Positions 38,164 through 46,037 of a DNA stretch of 64,000 nucleotides are shown here, one piece after another. The stretch is from Candidatus Colwellia aromaticivorans (lineage in GTDB: Bacteria; Pseudomonadota; Gammaproteobacteria; Enterobacterales; Alteromonadaceae), in NCBI RefSeq assembly GCF_003333305.1, contig NZ_QOLD01000070.1:62001-126000 (forward strand), given 5' to 3'. Both the position numbers and the translations under genes were made by a program. The notes under the pieces are model-generated. The model was given only the letters and a program-made list of their open reading frames with translations. It did not search any database and was not told where the DNA came from. How positions within the stretch are numbered: the first letter of the stretch is position 1; every line of letters begins with the position of its first letter.

Positions 38164-38421
38164 TTACCTTAGCTTTTCAGATAGGTAATTCAGCATTTTG
38201 TTAAAGCTATTCACTTGGGTATAATCACCCTCAGCAATACTGACACCCGTAGATTTTTTTAAGGCAATAAGGTAATTAAGAAAATCCATGGAATCTAAAT
38301 CACATTCTTCACGAATATCTTCATCCATATCAATGTCGTCTTGTTCAATTTCCGGTGCAACTTCTTGAATAGCTTCTAGTATAATTTGCTGAATGTTTTG
38401 TTGAATATGTTTAGTGTTCAT
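38164..38421 (-). CDS. Acyl carrier protein-like protein
   Basis: An 85-residue acidic helical protein with the phosphopantetheine attachment motif DLDSMDFL (Ser44), the position and size of an acyl carrier protein. Acidic stretches EIEQDDIDMDEDIREE precede it. Its start codon overlaps the end of the E2 gene by four bases, so it is translated with the dehydrogenase subunits. It is not in a fatty acid synthesis cluster. What it carries is unknown; a role as acyl acceptor or donor for the adjacent E2 or ligase is an inference. Confidence 0.85.
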   Translation of the reverse strand: MNTKHIQQNIQQIILEAIQEVAPEIEQDDIDMDEDIREECDLDSMDFLNYLIALKKSTGVSIAEGDYTQVNSFNKMLNYLSEKLR

Positions 38422-39710
38422 AGACGTTCCGGTTTTTGTAATTGTTTGGATAAATGGTTCAGAAACTTAGCCGCTAACATGCCATCAATCACTCGATGAT
38501 CGGCACTTAAAGAAGCAGTTAACATCGCCCTTTCCTTAACTTCATCATTAACTAATTGCAGCACTTTCCTAACTTTGCCAAACCCCAAAATAGCAACCTG
38601 AGGTGGGTAAATAATGCCTAAAACACTGTCGGCACCGCGCTCGCCCATGTTAGTTACAGTGATAGTTGCATCAGTTAACTCTGAGCTGCGTAAATGTCCA
38701 TTTCGACTACGTGCGGTAATATCTCGCAAGCCTTGCATAAGCTCACTCACAGACAAGTTATCAACATCATGTATCGCAGGAACCACCAAACCACCTTGAC
38801 GTAAACTAATGACATTACCAATATTAATGGTGCTTGCTTGCTCGAAAGCATTACCTTGATAAAAACCGTTGAGCTTTGGATACTTAACCAAAGATATCGC
38901 CATGGCTTTTAACAATAACGCCAGCAATAGCACATATTGTTCTGGTGGCGCTGCTTTATTTTGTTGCTGTAACCAGTATTGTACGGCGCTAATATCAATC
39001 TCTAAACTTAAATAAAAATGGGGAATTTCTTGTTTGGATTTAGCCATTGCTGCTGCGATAGCACTGCGCATATTTTGTTCGTGATTATCAGCACTATCAT
39101 GATTACTGCTTTTTGTTTTTGGTTTTGACAAAGCACTTAAATCAGCTAACAAAATAGCGCCTTGAGGACCACTACCTTGAATGCCCGATAAGTCTAATTG
39201 CTGCTCTTGAGCCAACCGACGGACAATAGGGGAAGCGTTAATACCAATGACCTTAATTTGCTCATTAACGAGATAATTATCTTCATTTTGAACTGTTGTC
39301 TCATTTGCTGTTGCCACAATAGTTTCCGCTGGTGTAGCTATTTTTTTTGATGGTTCAGCTTTTGATGGTTCAGCTTTTGATGGTTCAGCTTTTGATGGTT
39401 CAGCTTTTGATGGTTCAGCTTTTGATGGTTCAGTTAAAGCAAGGCGTGCCAATACAGTGCCAACTTGTACTTTAGCCACAGGCGCTACTAAAATTTCTGC
39501 GATAGTGCCAGCTGAATACACTTCCATGTCTATCGCACCTTTTTGTGTTTCTAATACGGCAATAATGTCACCACTATTAACGTGATCTCCCTCTTTAACT
39601 AGCCACTGTGTCAAAGTACCTTCGGTCATATCAGCGCCCAGTGAAGGCATAGTAATATCTTCGAGCGCTAATGTGCTTGTTAGTCCTTTATCAATAGGTG
39701 TTTCAGCCAT
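38418..39710 (-). CDS. 2-oxoacid dehydrogenase E2 (dihydrolipoamide acyltransferase)
   Basis: A 430-residue E2. The lipoyl domain is at about 15-92 with the lipoylated Lys57 in ETQKGAIDM. A linker of six EPSK repeats follows (about 93-123), then a peripheral subunit-binding domain (ASPIVRRLAQEQQLDLSGIQ, about 158-195) and the catalytic core ending with ADHRVIDGMLAAKFL, which keeps the His and Asp of the HxxxDG motif. It is therefore complete, with one lipoyl domain. The gene overlaps E1beta by one base and the ACP gene by four. No E3 gene is in the operon. Confidence 0.92.
   Translation of the reverse strand: MAETPIDKGLTSTLALEDITMPSLGADMTEGTLTQWLVKEGDHVNSGDIIAVLETQKGAIDMEVYSAGTIAEILVAPVAKVQVGTVLARLALTEPSKAEPSKAEPSKAEPSKAEPSKAEPSKKIATPAETIVATANETTVQNEDNYLVNEQIKVIGINASPIVRRLAQEQQLDLSGIQGSGPQGAILLADLSALSKPKTKSSNHDSADNHEQNMRSAIAAAMAKSKQEIPHFYLSLEIDISAVQYWLQQQNKAAPPEQYVLLLALLLKAMAISLVKYPKLNGFYQGNAFEQASTINIGNVISLRQGGLVVPAIHDVDNLSVSELMQGLRDITARSRNGHLRSSELTDATITVTNMGERGADSVLGIIYPPQVAILGFGKVRKVLQLVNDEVKERAMLTASLSADHRVIDGMLAAKFLNHLSKQLQKPERL
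39346..39435. repeat. 15-bp in-frame tandem repeat in the E2 gene
   Basis: Six units of TTTGATGGTTCAGCT (the last with one change) encode the linker repeat AEPSK on the minus strand. Five of the six units are identical at DNA level, pointing to recent expansion by slippage. Linker length could vary between strains without shifting the frame. Confidence 0.93.
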
Positions 39711-40693
39711 TAGCGTGCCGCCATAATAGCTTGTGCTGCAGTTACAATTTGCTCTACTTGTGGCAGTGCAGCTTGCTCAAGATGACTAGGGTAAGGAATG
39801 GGAACTTCAGCCGTACAAAGTCGCTTAACAGGTGCATCTAAGTGCCAAAAAGCTTGCTCCATTATAATTGCGCTAATCTCCCCAGCTAAACTTCCCGTAA
39901 GCCAAGCTTCATCAATAATAATGGCTCTATGGGTTTTGGTAACACTGGCAATTATTGTTTTAGTATCTAACGGACGCAAACACCGTAAATCAACGACTTC
40001 TGCACTAATATTTAAATCTTTAAGCTGCTTAGCTGCTGCCAACGCCTTACCTAAGCTGCCACCATAAGTGATCAAACTGACATCGGTTCCTTGCTGGCGA
40101 ATTAAGGCTTTTTCCATGCTCGCTTCACTCTGCTCTAAGACCTCGCCACTAGTATTTAACAACATGACATGCTCAAAAATAATCACAGGATCGGGGTCAG
40201 CTAATGCCTGAATCAGCATGTGTCTTGCATCATTATGAGTTGCTGGGCTTAATACTTTTAAACCAGGAATATGAGCATAAAAATTTTCCCAGCTATGGGA
40301 ATGTTGCGCTGCAAGTTGTAAACCTGCGCCACAAGCCATACGAATAACCAAGGGCACATTTAGCTGCCCTCCTGACATATGGCGTAGTGTTGCTGCGCTA
40401 TTCACAATTTGATCCATCGCCAATAAACTAAAATTAACCGTCATCACCTCAATAATGGGGCGCATACCACCAAGCGCTGCGCCAACACCTACGCCAACAA
40501 ATCCCGATTCACACAAAGGCGTATCAATAATCCGCTTTGCGCCATAGCGTTCAAACAACCCTTTACTCACACCGTAACAGCCACCATAACGTCCAACGTC
40601 TTCTCCCATCAAAAATACTCGTTCATCATCAAGAAGTGCCTGTTCAATACCTGCCCGCAATGCTTCGCGATAAGTTAATACTTGCTCGCTCAT
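39710..40693 (-). CDS. 2-oxoacid (pyruvate) dehydrogenase E1 beta subunit
   Basis: A 327-residue E1beta. [17 protein letters not shown] (about 31-47), [21 protein letters not shown] and [20 protein letters not shown] are the conserved cofactor and E2-contact stretches; the C-terminal transketolase domain closes the active site. It pairs with the E1alpha encoded upstream, overlapping it by four bases. Pyruvate is the most likely substrate from overall similarity, but acetoin or a branched-chain acid cannot be excluded by eye. Confidence 0.92.
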   Translation of the reverse strand: MSEQVLTYREALRAGIEQALLDDERVFLMGEDVGRYGGCYGVSKGLFERYGAKRIIDTPLCESGFVGVGVGAALGGMRPIIEVMTVNFSLLAMDQIVNSAATLRHMSGGQLNVPLVIRMACGAGLQLAAQHSHSWENFYAHIPGLKVLSPATHNDARHMLIQALADPDPVIIFEHVMLLNTSGEVLEQSEASMEKALIRQQGTDVSLITYGGSLGKALAAAKQLKDLNISAEVVDLRCLRPLDTKTIIASVTKTHRAIIIDEAWLTGSLAGEISAIIMEQAFWHLDAPVKRLCTAEVPIPYPSHLEQAALPQVEQIVTAAQAIMAAR

Positions 40694-41721
40694 AATTGCT
40701 CTCCTTGGCTTTTATTAGTTGCGTGACTTGTATTAGTAGATGACGCTGGCGGGCTATATACATCTTTTGCTAGATCCGATATTGGCTCCCACTGCCCTTG
40801 CTCAGCAAAATCGATGGCCGCTTGTATTTCAGCCTTGATCTCAGCTTCAATATTGCTAAGTTCTTCATCTTCTAAATGATTATTTTCTTTTAGCCAAGTA
40901 ATTAAGCGAATAACGGGGCCTTTTTCTTGCCATAATTTTACTTCAGCTTTGTCTCGATATAATTGACCATCAAAACTTGAATGTCCTCGAAAGCGATAAC
41001 TTTGGCACTCTAAAAAATACGGCTTATTGGTTTGTCTTATTTGCTCAACAGCTTTGATACTTGCCGCTTCAACATCGACAACATTCATACCATCAACCTG
41101 CTCTGCCGCCATGCCATAACTACTGGCTTTTTTAGCAATATTGGTTTCAGATTCTGACAGAGCAAGTGCTGTCCCCATAGCATAACGATTATTTTCACAA
41201 ACAAATAATACAGGCAACTTCCATAACACTGCCAGGTTCATCGCCTCATGAAACTCCCCTTCAGCAACCGCTCCCTCACCAAAAAAACACACTGTGAGTG
41301 CTTGTTTGTCTTGATTTTTATTTGCCATTGCCAAGCCAGCAGCTAAGGGTAATCCTCCTCCAACAATGGCATTACCACCATAAAAATTATGATTTTTATC
41401 GAAAAGGTGCATAGAGCCACCACGCCCTCGGCTACAACCATTAGTACGACCATACATTTCTGCCAAAATACTTTTCATTGATAAGCCACGCGCCAGAGCA
41501 TGACCATGCTCTCTATAAGTAGCAACGATGTTATCTTTAGCACTCAGCGCTGACATAACGCCAACCGCAATCGCTTCTTCACCAATATATAAATGTAAGA
41601 AACCACGAATTTTTTCTTGCCCATAAAGCTCTGCACATTTTTCTTCAAAGCGGCGAATACGTAACATTTGCTTAAGTTGAGCAAGTAAGTGCACTCTATC
41701 AAGATGTAATTTATGCTTCAT
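40690..41721 (-). CDS. 2-oxoacid (pyruvate) dehydrogenase E1 alpha subunit
   Basis: A 343-residue E1alpha carrying the TPP-binding motif that runs from [19 protein letters not shown] (Gly148-Gly150) to CENN (Asn177-Asn178). [20 protein letters not shown] (about 95-114) is typical of pyruvate and acetoin dehydrogenases, and [10 protein letters not shown] is the phosphorylation-loop region. It overlaps the upstream ligase gene and the downstream E1beta gene by four bases each, so five genes are translationally coupled. Confidence 0.92.
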   Translation of the reverse strand: MKHKLHLDRVHLLAQLKQMLRIRRFEEKCAELYGQEKIRGFLHLYIGEEAIAVGVMSALSAKDNIVATYREHGHALARGLSMKSILAEMYGRTNGCSRGRGGSMHLFDKNHNFYGGNAIVGGGLPLAAGLAMANKNQDKQALTVCFFGEGAVAEGEFHEAMNLAVLWKLPVLFVCENNRYAMGTALALSESETNIAKKASSYGMAAEQVDGMNVVDVEAASIKAVEQIRQTNKPYFLECQSYRFRGHSSFDGQLYRDKAEVKLWQEKGPVIRLITWLKENNHLEDEELSNIEAEIKAEIQAAIDFAEQGQWEPISDLAKDVYSPPASSTNTSHATNKSQGEQL

Positions 41722-43499
41722 TGTTCATCACTCTCTAAGGTTGATATATCGCCTTCAGGTAAACCGAGTTCTCGTGCTTTAAGTAAGCGCCGCATTATTT
41801 TTCCGCTACGGGTTTTAGGTAAGTTTTGTCGAAAGACTATTTCTTTGGGAGCAACAGCCGCACCTAATTTTTTACGGGCAAAGCCTTTAAGTTCTTTTTG
41901 TAATTGTTCACTCGGCTCCACGTCTGATTTTAACGTAACGTAAGCTTTAACAAGCTCTCCAGCAATATCATCCGGTATGCCTATAACGCCTACCTCAATC
42001 ACATCTTCATGTTCCATCAAGGCGCTTTCTACTTCAAAAGGACCAATTAAGTGACCCGATGATTTTATTAAGTCGTCTGCACGGCCAACAAACCAATAAT
42101 AACCTTGTTCATCTTTATAGGCTAAATCACCACTGAGATACCAACCTTGCTTAAAACAACGCTGGTATTTTTCATTTTGGTGTAGATAACCACGAAACAT
42201 CGATGGCCAGCCCTCCTTTAGCGCTAATTCACCGATCTCATTTGCGCGAGTTATCAGCTCTAATTTACCTTGCTTATCTTGTTGCTTATCTTGTTGCTTA
42301 TCTTGTAAAGAGTTTTCTTGCTTAGCACGTTTCACAATGCCTGCTTCAATGCCAGGTAAAGGCAAGCCCATAGAGCCGGGTTTAATTGGCATACTGGCAT
42401 AATTAGCGATCATTATTGCCCCCGTTTCGGTTTGCCACCAATTATCATGAAAAGGCAAGCCGAGAACTTGTTCGCTCCATATTACTGCTTCTGGGTTAAG
42501 TGGTTCACCAACACTGGCGATAAAGCGCAGGTTTGATAAATCATACTGTGCTCGTATGCCTTCTCCTGCTTTCATTAACAGTCGAATAGCGGTTGGCGCG
42601 CTATACCACACACTTACTTTTTGCTGCTCAAGTATGTGATACCAACGCTCTACTTCAAATTCTGCTTCATCAACGATCATGGTTGCGCCAAGGCATAAGG
42701 GTGCAATAATGCCGTAAGTAGTACCTGTGACCCAACCAGGATCAGCTGTACACCAGTAAATATCTGTCGCATGTAAATCAAGCGCATAATAAGCAGAGGA
42801 CTTATGTGCCAGTACGGCTTGGTGAACATGAACAACGCCTTTGGGTTTACCCGTGGTACCACTGGTGAAATGCAGTAAAGCCATATCCTCTGGCGATGTT
42901 TGCACACAAGCAAAACTTGCATCGGCGAGCGCCATTAATTCTGTTAGAGCATAACATCCGTCATCAAGTTCGCCTGAACCATCAATGAGTAAAACAGCTT
43001 TTAAATGAGGTAATTCTCGCCACCATTTCGCTACTTTTTTTCGATACAAACTCATAGTAGTTATAAGTACATTTGCCTCACCTATTTCCATGCGGGAACG
43101 AATAGGTTCAGGGCCAAAAGCGGAAAATAAAGGAGTAAATACTGAGCCCGCTTTTAACGTACCTAAAGCAGCAATGTATAACAAAGGTAAACGGCCTGCT
43201 AAGCTGAAAACACGATTCCCCTGTTCAAATCCAAGGGTATGTAACACACTAGCAAAACGACTGGTTTGCTTGGCTAAATCGAGATAAGTAAAATCAATAC
43301 TTTGGTTTTTCTTACCAAGCCAACGCAAGGCGACTTTATCTTCATTAGGGGTGTTTAAATGGCTATCGACAGCTTGATAAGCAATATTGGGCTGTTGTGT
43401 TTCATTCGGCCAATTAAAACCCTGATAGCATTCTTGATAATCAGTTAAATTTGTTACTTGGTTATTCTCGATAACTTTATTAATTATTTTTTTATTCAT
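41718..43499 (-). CDS. AMP-forming acyl-CoA synthetase, acetyl-CoA-synthetase-like
   Basis: A 593-residue ANL-superfamily ligase. The P-loop [18 protein letters not shown] (about 205), the [14 protein letters not shown] and [11 protein letters not shown] stretches and the C-terminal RSGKIMRRL with the acetylatable catalytic Lys resemble AcsA-type acetyl-CoA synthetases. It activates acetate or another short acid to its CoA ester, with AMP and pyrophosphate. Near residue 405 is an inserted QDK repeat. It is the first gene of the operon, has its own leader with an FNR-type site, and its function beside pyruvate dehydrogenase genes is unusual because both produce acetyl-CoA. Confidence 0.88.
   Translation of the reverse strand: MNKKIINKVIENNQVTNLTDYQECYQGFNWPNETQQPNIAYQAVDSHLNTPNEDKVALRWLGKKNQSIDFTYLDLAKQTSRFASVLHTLGFEQGNRVFSLAGRLPLLYIAALGTLKAGSVFTPLFSAFGPEPIRSRMEIGEANVLITTMSLYRKKVAKWWRELPHLKAVLLIDGSGELDDGCYALTELMALADASFACVQTSPEDMALLHFTSGTTGKPKGVVHVHQAVLAHKSSAYYALDLHATDIYWCTADPGWVTGTTYGIIAPLCLGATMIVDEAEFEVERWYHILEQQKVSVWYSAPTAIRLLMKAGEGIRAQYDLSNLRFIASVGEPLNPEAVIWSEQVLGLPFHDNWWQTETGAIMIANYASMPIKPGSMGLPLPGIEAGIVKRAKQENSLQDKQQDKQQDKQGKLELITRANEIGELALKEGWPSMFRGYLHQNEKYQRCFKQGWYLSGDLAYKDEQGYYWFVGRADDLIKSSGHLIGPFEVESALMEHEDVIEVGVIGIPDDIAGELVKAYVTLKSDVEPSEQLQKELKGFARKKLGAAVAPKEIVFRQNLPKTRSGKIMRRLLKARELGLPEGDISTLESDEQ
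42270..42305. repeat. 12-bp in-frame tandem repeat in the acyl-CoA synthetase gene
   Basis: Three perfect units of TTGCTTATCTTG encode QDKQ repeats on the minus strand, at a surface-loop position between two conserved synthetase motifs. Like the E2 linker repeat in the same operon, it preserves frame. Confidence 0.9.
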
Positions 43500-43606
43500 A
43501 CTTTATATTTATAATTGTTGCTAAAGAGTGGCTAAGAAAAACTACTCGAGCAGGTAAAGTGTAAAATAAAGTATAGTATTCATATAAATTTCTACTGTGT
43601 TTTTTA

Positions 43607-43620
43607 ATGATCTAAATCAA
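43607..43620. promoter_or_regulatory. FNR-type operator upstream of the synthetase-dehydrogenase operon
   Basis: ATGATCTAAATCAA has one mismatch to TTGAT-N4-ATCAA. Its reverse complement TTGATTTAGATCAT differs from the site at 31599-31612 by one base of 14. A TATACT on the minus strand at 43575-43570 lies about 39 bp from the site centre, a similar geometry to the formate dehydrogenase promoter. It is about 110 bp upstream of the first gene. Confidence 0.7.
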
Positions 43621-43701
43621 TGAGCCGTGAGAGAGTTGAACAATATTCCCCTCTAAATTTTATTGGCGCAGTGAAATGTGTCTAAGTGATGGGTTATTCG
43701 G

Positions 43702-43893
43702 CTAACATGATAACTCACTTAAGCCATCGTATTGCTTCTGCCTTTGTGTTGCTTGAGGTACAGTAATATCACCTTCAGTAATATTACTCATAACCTCATC
43801 TCTAATAGGTGCTAATTTAGCCAGTAGCGTCTCGTTAGCATTACCAGCAAGTTCGTGTAATGCTCCTGTCATCACGATCATGGCCCGCTTCAT
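43702..43893 (-). CDS. Possible small hypothetical protein
   Basis: A 63-residue frame, MKRAMIVMTGALHELAGNAN and onward, with a reasonable amino acid mix but no recognised family, no strong ribosome binding site and no operon partner. It may be a remnant of a larger gene or chance. I keep it only as a possibility. Confidence 0.25.
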   Translation of the reverse strand: MKRAMIVMTGALHELAGNANETLLAKLAPIRDEVMSNITEGDITVPQATQRQKQYDGLSELSC

Positions 43894-44046
43894 ATGAATA
43901 ACTCGCTAAAACAACTTGTATATTTACCCCTTTGCTTTCAATGTTGTAGGTACTCCACAGCTCACTAACGACATCTCAGGGCTTGCGACAAATTGCTCAT
44001 TATATTGCTTTCGAAGAGCTCAGCATTCTAACTGAATACAATTACG

Positions 44047-44427
44047 TGCCTATGTACTTTACTCAGGAGCTCATTGATAACGTCATCTTCGAAGTCTTTT
44101 GTCGAAGATCCATTGTCTTTTAGTTTGGATTCAGGACTATGTGCTCCTGCATTATCTAAGTAACATGAATTAAGTAATTGATAAATTAGGTAACCACAGA
44201 GGGCACCGAGGTGCTACGCACTACACTGAGAAAAGCAAAAACTCTGTGCAGGCTCGAAGTGCCCTCTGTGCAGCGCAGCGTCTCGGTGGTAAAATGTTAC
44301 TCGTAGATGGTTGGGGCGTAGCCGCTGTTTTGCTAATAAGTGGCATCCATGCCACGTCAGCCTAAAACACCACTGGAATGACGTTTTCGAACAATTTTGA
44401 ATTGTTCCTGATTGATCTACATAGGCA
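44047..44427. repeat. Nested intergenic repeat bounded by TGCCTATG / CATAGGCA
   Basis: The outer ends match the repeat at 50779-50905 (left GCCTATGTACTTTACTCAGG, right CCTGATTGATCTxCATAGGC). Inside it, 44160-44338 is an ACCACAGAGG-type repeat also found inverted at 2994-3425. The stretch GTCATCTTCGAAGTCTTT and TCGAAGATCCATTG is shared with 44537 and 50817. One repeat family therefore sits inside another. There is no coding content from 43894 to 45329. Confidence 0.7.
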
Positions 44428-44488
44428 TGTACAATTATGTTTCAGAGGTGTTTTATGGTTTCGCAAGTGACTGAGTTTAGCGCTCATA

Positions 44489-44774
44489 TATACCCGTTCC
44501 ACTTGAAGGTGCATGATGCTCAGGACGTCGTTGTAAACGCCATCTTCGAAGTCTCTGGTCGAAGATCCATTGCTTTTTAGAAACTGGATCCCCGATTCAG
44601 CTTTGTAGTTCCAGACCAAAGCTAGACCCTACATCAGGAGAATGTGCGTCCTGCATTCTCTAATAAGGTACTTCCTGTACCGTCATGTAGGCAAAGACAC
44701 CACGGGGATGACGCGCTTCAAACTGGCATTGCTTAAGTACTCTGAATCGAGCATTTTGAATGATTACGGGTATA
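44489..44774. repeat. 286-bp TATACCCGT-family element with a replaced interior
   Basis: The left end TATACCCGTTCCACTTGAAG and right end TTGAATGATTACGGGTATA are inverted repeats of the family, but the interior carries the CTTCGAAGTCT / GGATCCCCGATTCAGC type of repeat rather than the 265-bp core. Its last two bases are the first two of the next element. Confidence 0.7.
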
Positions 44775-45038
44775 TACCCATGATACTTCAAGATGTGCGT
44801 TTCAGGGCAGCTGAACGATTCATGATCAAGGCGCATCTTTTTATTAAGGGTCGTTCCCTTAAAAAGAGATGCAACGAAGAACATGATTTGATCAGGGCCC
44901 CTGTAAGGCTGGTTTAGAAACGCTTTATGCTACGTTATTGATTTCGACAATGGAACAACCATTATCTTCAATCAAAGCCTTGCCTAAAGACGTTTCTAAC
45001 TCCAGCTGAATCCGACATATTGAAGTAACATGGGTATA
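44773..45038. repeat. 266-bp diverged relative of the MITE-like family
   Basis: Starts TATACCCATGATACTTCAA and ends TTGAAGTAACATGGGTATA. Its length and layout match the 265-bp copies, including GGAACAACCATT at the same relative place and a central region ending with TTATGCTRCGTTATT, while most other positions differ. It abuts 44489-44774 head to tail. Confidence 0.8.
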
Positions 45039-45227
45039 TATCAATTAGTGGCTAGTGCTCTAGTGATAAAGTGTCAGCTTTTTTTACAAAACTAAAATAC
45101 ATGCCCATACATGCCAGCTGATCATTTTTTAACCGCATGATAAATCGTGTTAAAAAATAACAGGTATATAATATGCATACCTTTAGCTTGTGCCCAAAAG
45201 CTAAAATAAGTTTGGTGTATAAATATA

Positions 45228-45268
45228 CTTTTTAACTTTTTAACTTTTTAACTTTTTAACTTTTTAAC
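45228..45268. repeat. Tandem octamer CTTTTTAA, five units, before the PEP-CTERM gene
   Basis: Five perfect copies of CTTTTTAA lie about 60 bp upstream of the ATG at 45330, directly after TATAAATATA, a possible -10 region. A change in unit number would alter promoter or leader spacing, a known form of phase variation. The expression effect is inferred. Confidence 0.9.
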
Positions 45269-45329
45269 AATAACGTAAGGATAATCTCTTTTGAATTTAT
45301 ATATTGGGGTTGTTAATAAGGAATTTAAT

Positions 45330-45977
45330 ATGAAAATACTTACAAGATTTACTAGCATACTGTTTATTGCGCTTGCTGGCTTTTCCTATACAGCTCAAGC
45401 AACATTGATGTTAAGTCCTGGTGATTGTAATACTACTACTGATTGCTGGACTAGTAATACTACCTCTAACCTTGGTGCGGCAGGTATTTCCGAGCTAATT
45501 GGACAGACTGTCACTGATCTTTATAAATCGGACTTTGATGACGGAGCGGAGACGGGCTCGTTTGCACCTTCGTATGATACCGAGTTTACTAACTCAAATA
45601 CAGAGCCTAATGATGCATTATTGAGTTATATCGGCGACCCTTCAGACCCTTCAGAGACTTTACCTGTGATGAACTGCTCAGGTGCGCTTTCTTGTTTTCT
45701 TGAAGTAAAAGATGGCAAAAAAGAGCCAGCTGTCTATATTTTTGACATTTCAGGCTGGGATGGTTTGGAGATTGATATGGACGATTTCTGGCTAGTCGAG
45801 GATGGGAGTACTTCATCGGGTGCTATTTCACATGTAGCAATATGGGGATGTACTGATTGTGATGAAGGTCCTAACCCGCCGGGTGGCGGCCCTGTGCCTG
45901 AGCCGGCAACGCTGTTTCTATTTGCCAGTGCTTTGTTTGGCTTAGGTTGGCGCCAGCGTAAATCACTCATTAAATAG
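45330..45977 (+). CDS. PEP-CTERM sorted exported protein
   Basis: A 215-residue exported protein. The signal peptide is about 1-23 (KILTRFTSILFIALAGFSYTAQA). The mature part is acidic and holds paired cysteines (CNTTTDC, CSGALSC, CTDC). The C-terminus is a PEP-CTERM signal: VPEPATL, a hydrophobic helix and an RQRK tail, recognised by an exosortase that would move it to the surface or matrix. No exosortase gene is in the window. The start ATG at 45330 has AAGGA upstream; an in-frame TTG at 45291 adds nothing familiar. Precise function is unknown. Confidence 0.87.
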   Translation: MKILTRFTSILFIALAGFSYTAQATLMLSPGDCNTTTDCWTSNTTSNLGAAGISELIGQTVTDLYKSDFDDGAETGSFAPSYDTEFTNSNTEPNDALLSYIGDPSDPSETLPVMNCSGALSCFLEVKDGKKEPAVYIFDISGWDGLEIDMDDFWLVEDGSTSSGAISHVAIWGCTDCDEGPNPPGGGPVPEPATLFLFASALFGLGWRQRKSLIK

Positions 45978-45992
45978 AGCTGGGGTAAAGTA

Positions 45993-46024
45993 AAAAAGGC
46001 ACTGCTAGATAGCGGTGCCTTTTT
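45993..46024. terminator. Bidirectional terminator between the PEP-CTERM and protease genes
   Basis: AAAAAGGCACTGCT and AGCGGTGCCTTTTT form a stem with loop AGAT. Both genes converge here and the hairpin has A and T tracts on the two sides. Confidence 0.88.
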
Positions 46025-46037
46025 CGTTAAAAACAGG

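Noticed and set aside
44362-44917. Three small reading frames on both strands around the TATACCC elements
   Set aside because: All fall within inverted-repeat elements; the frames on the two strands mirror each other.
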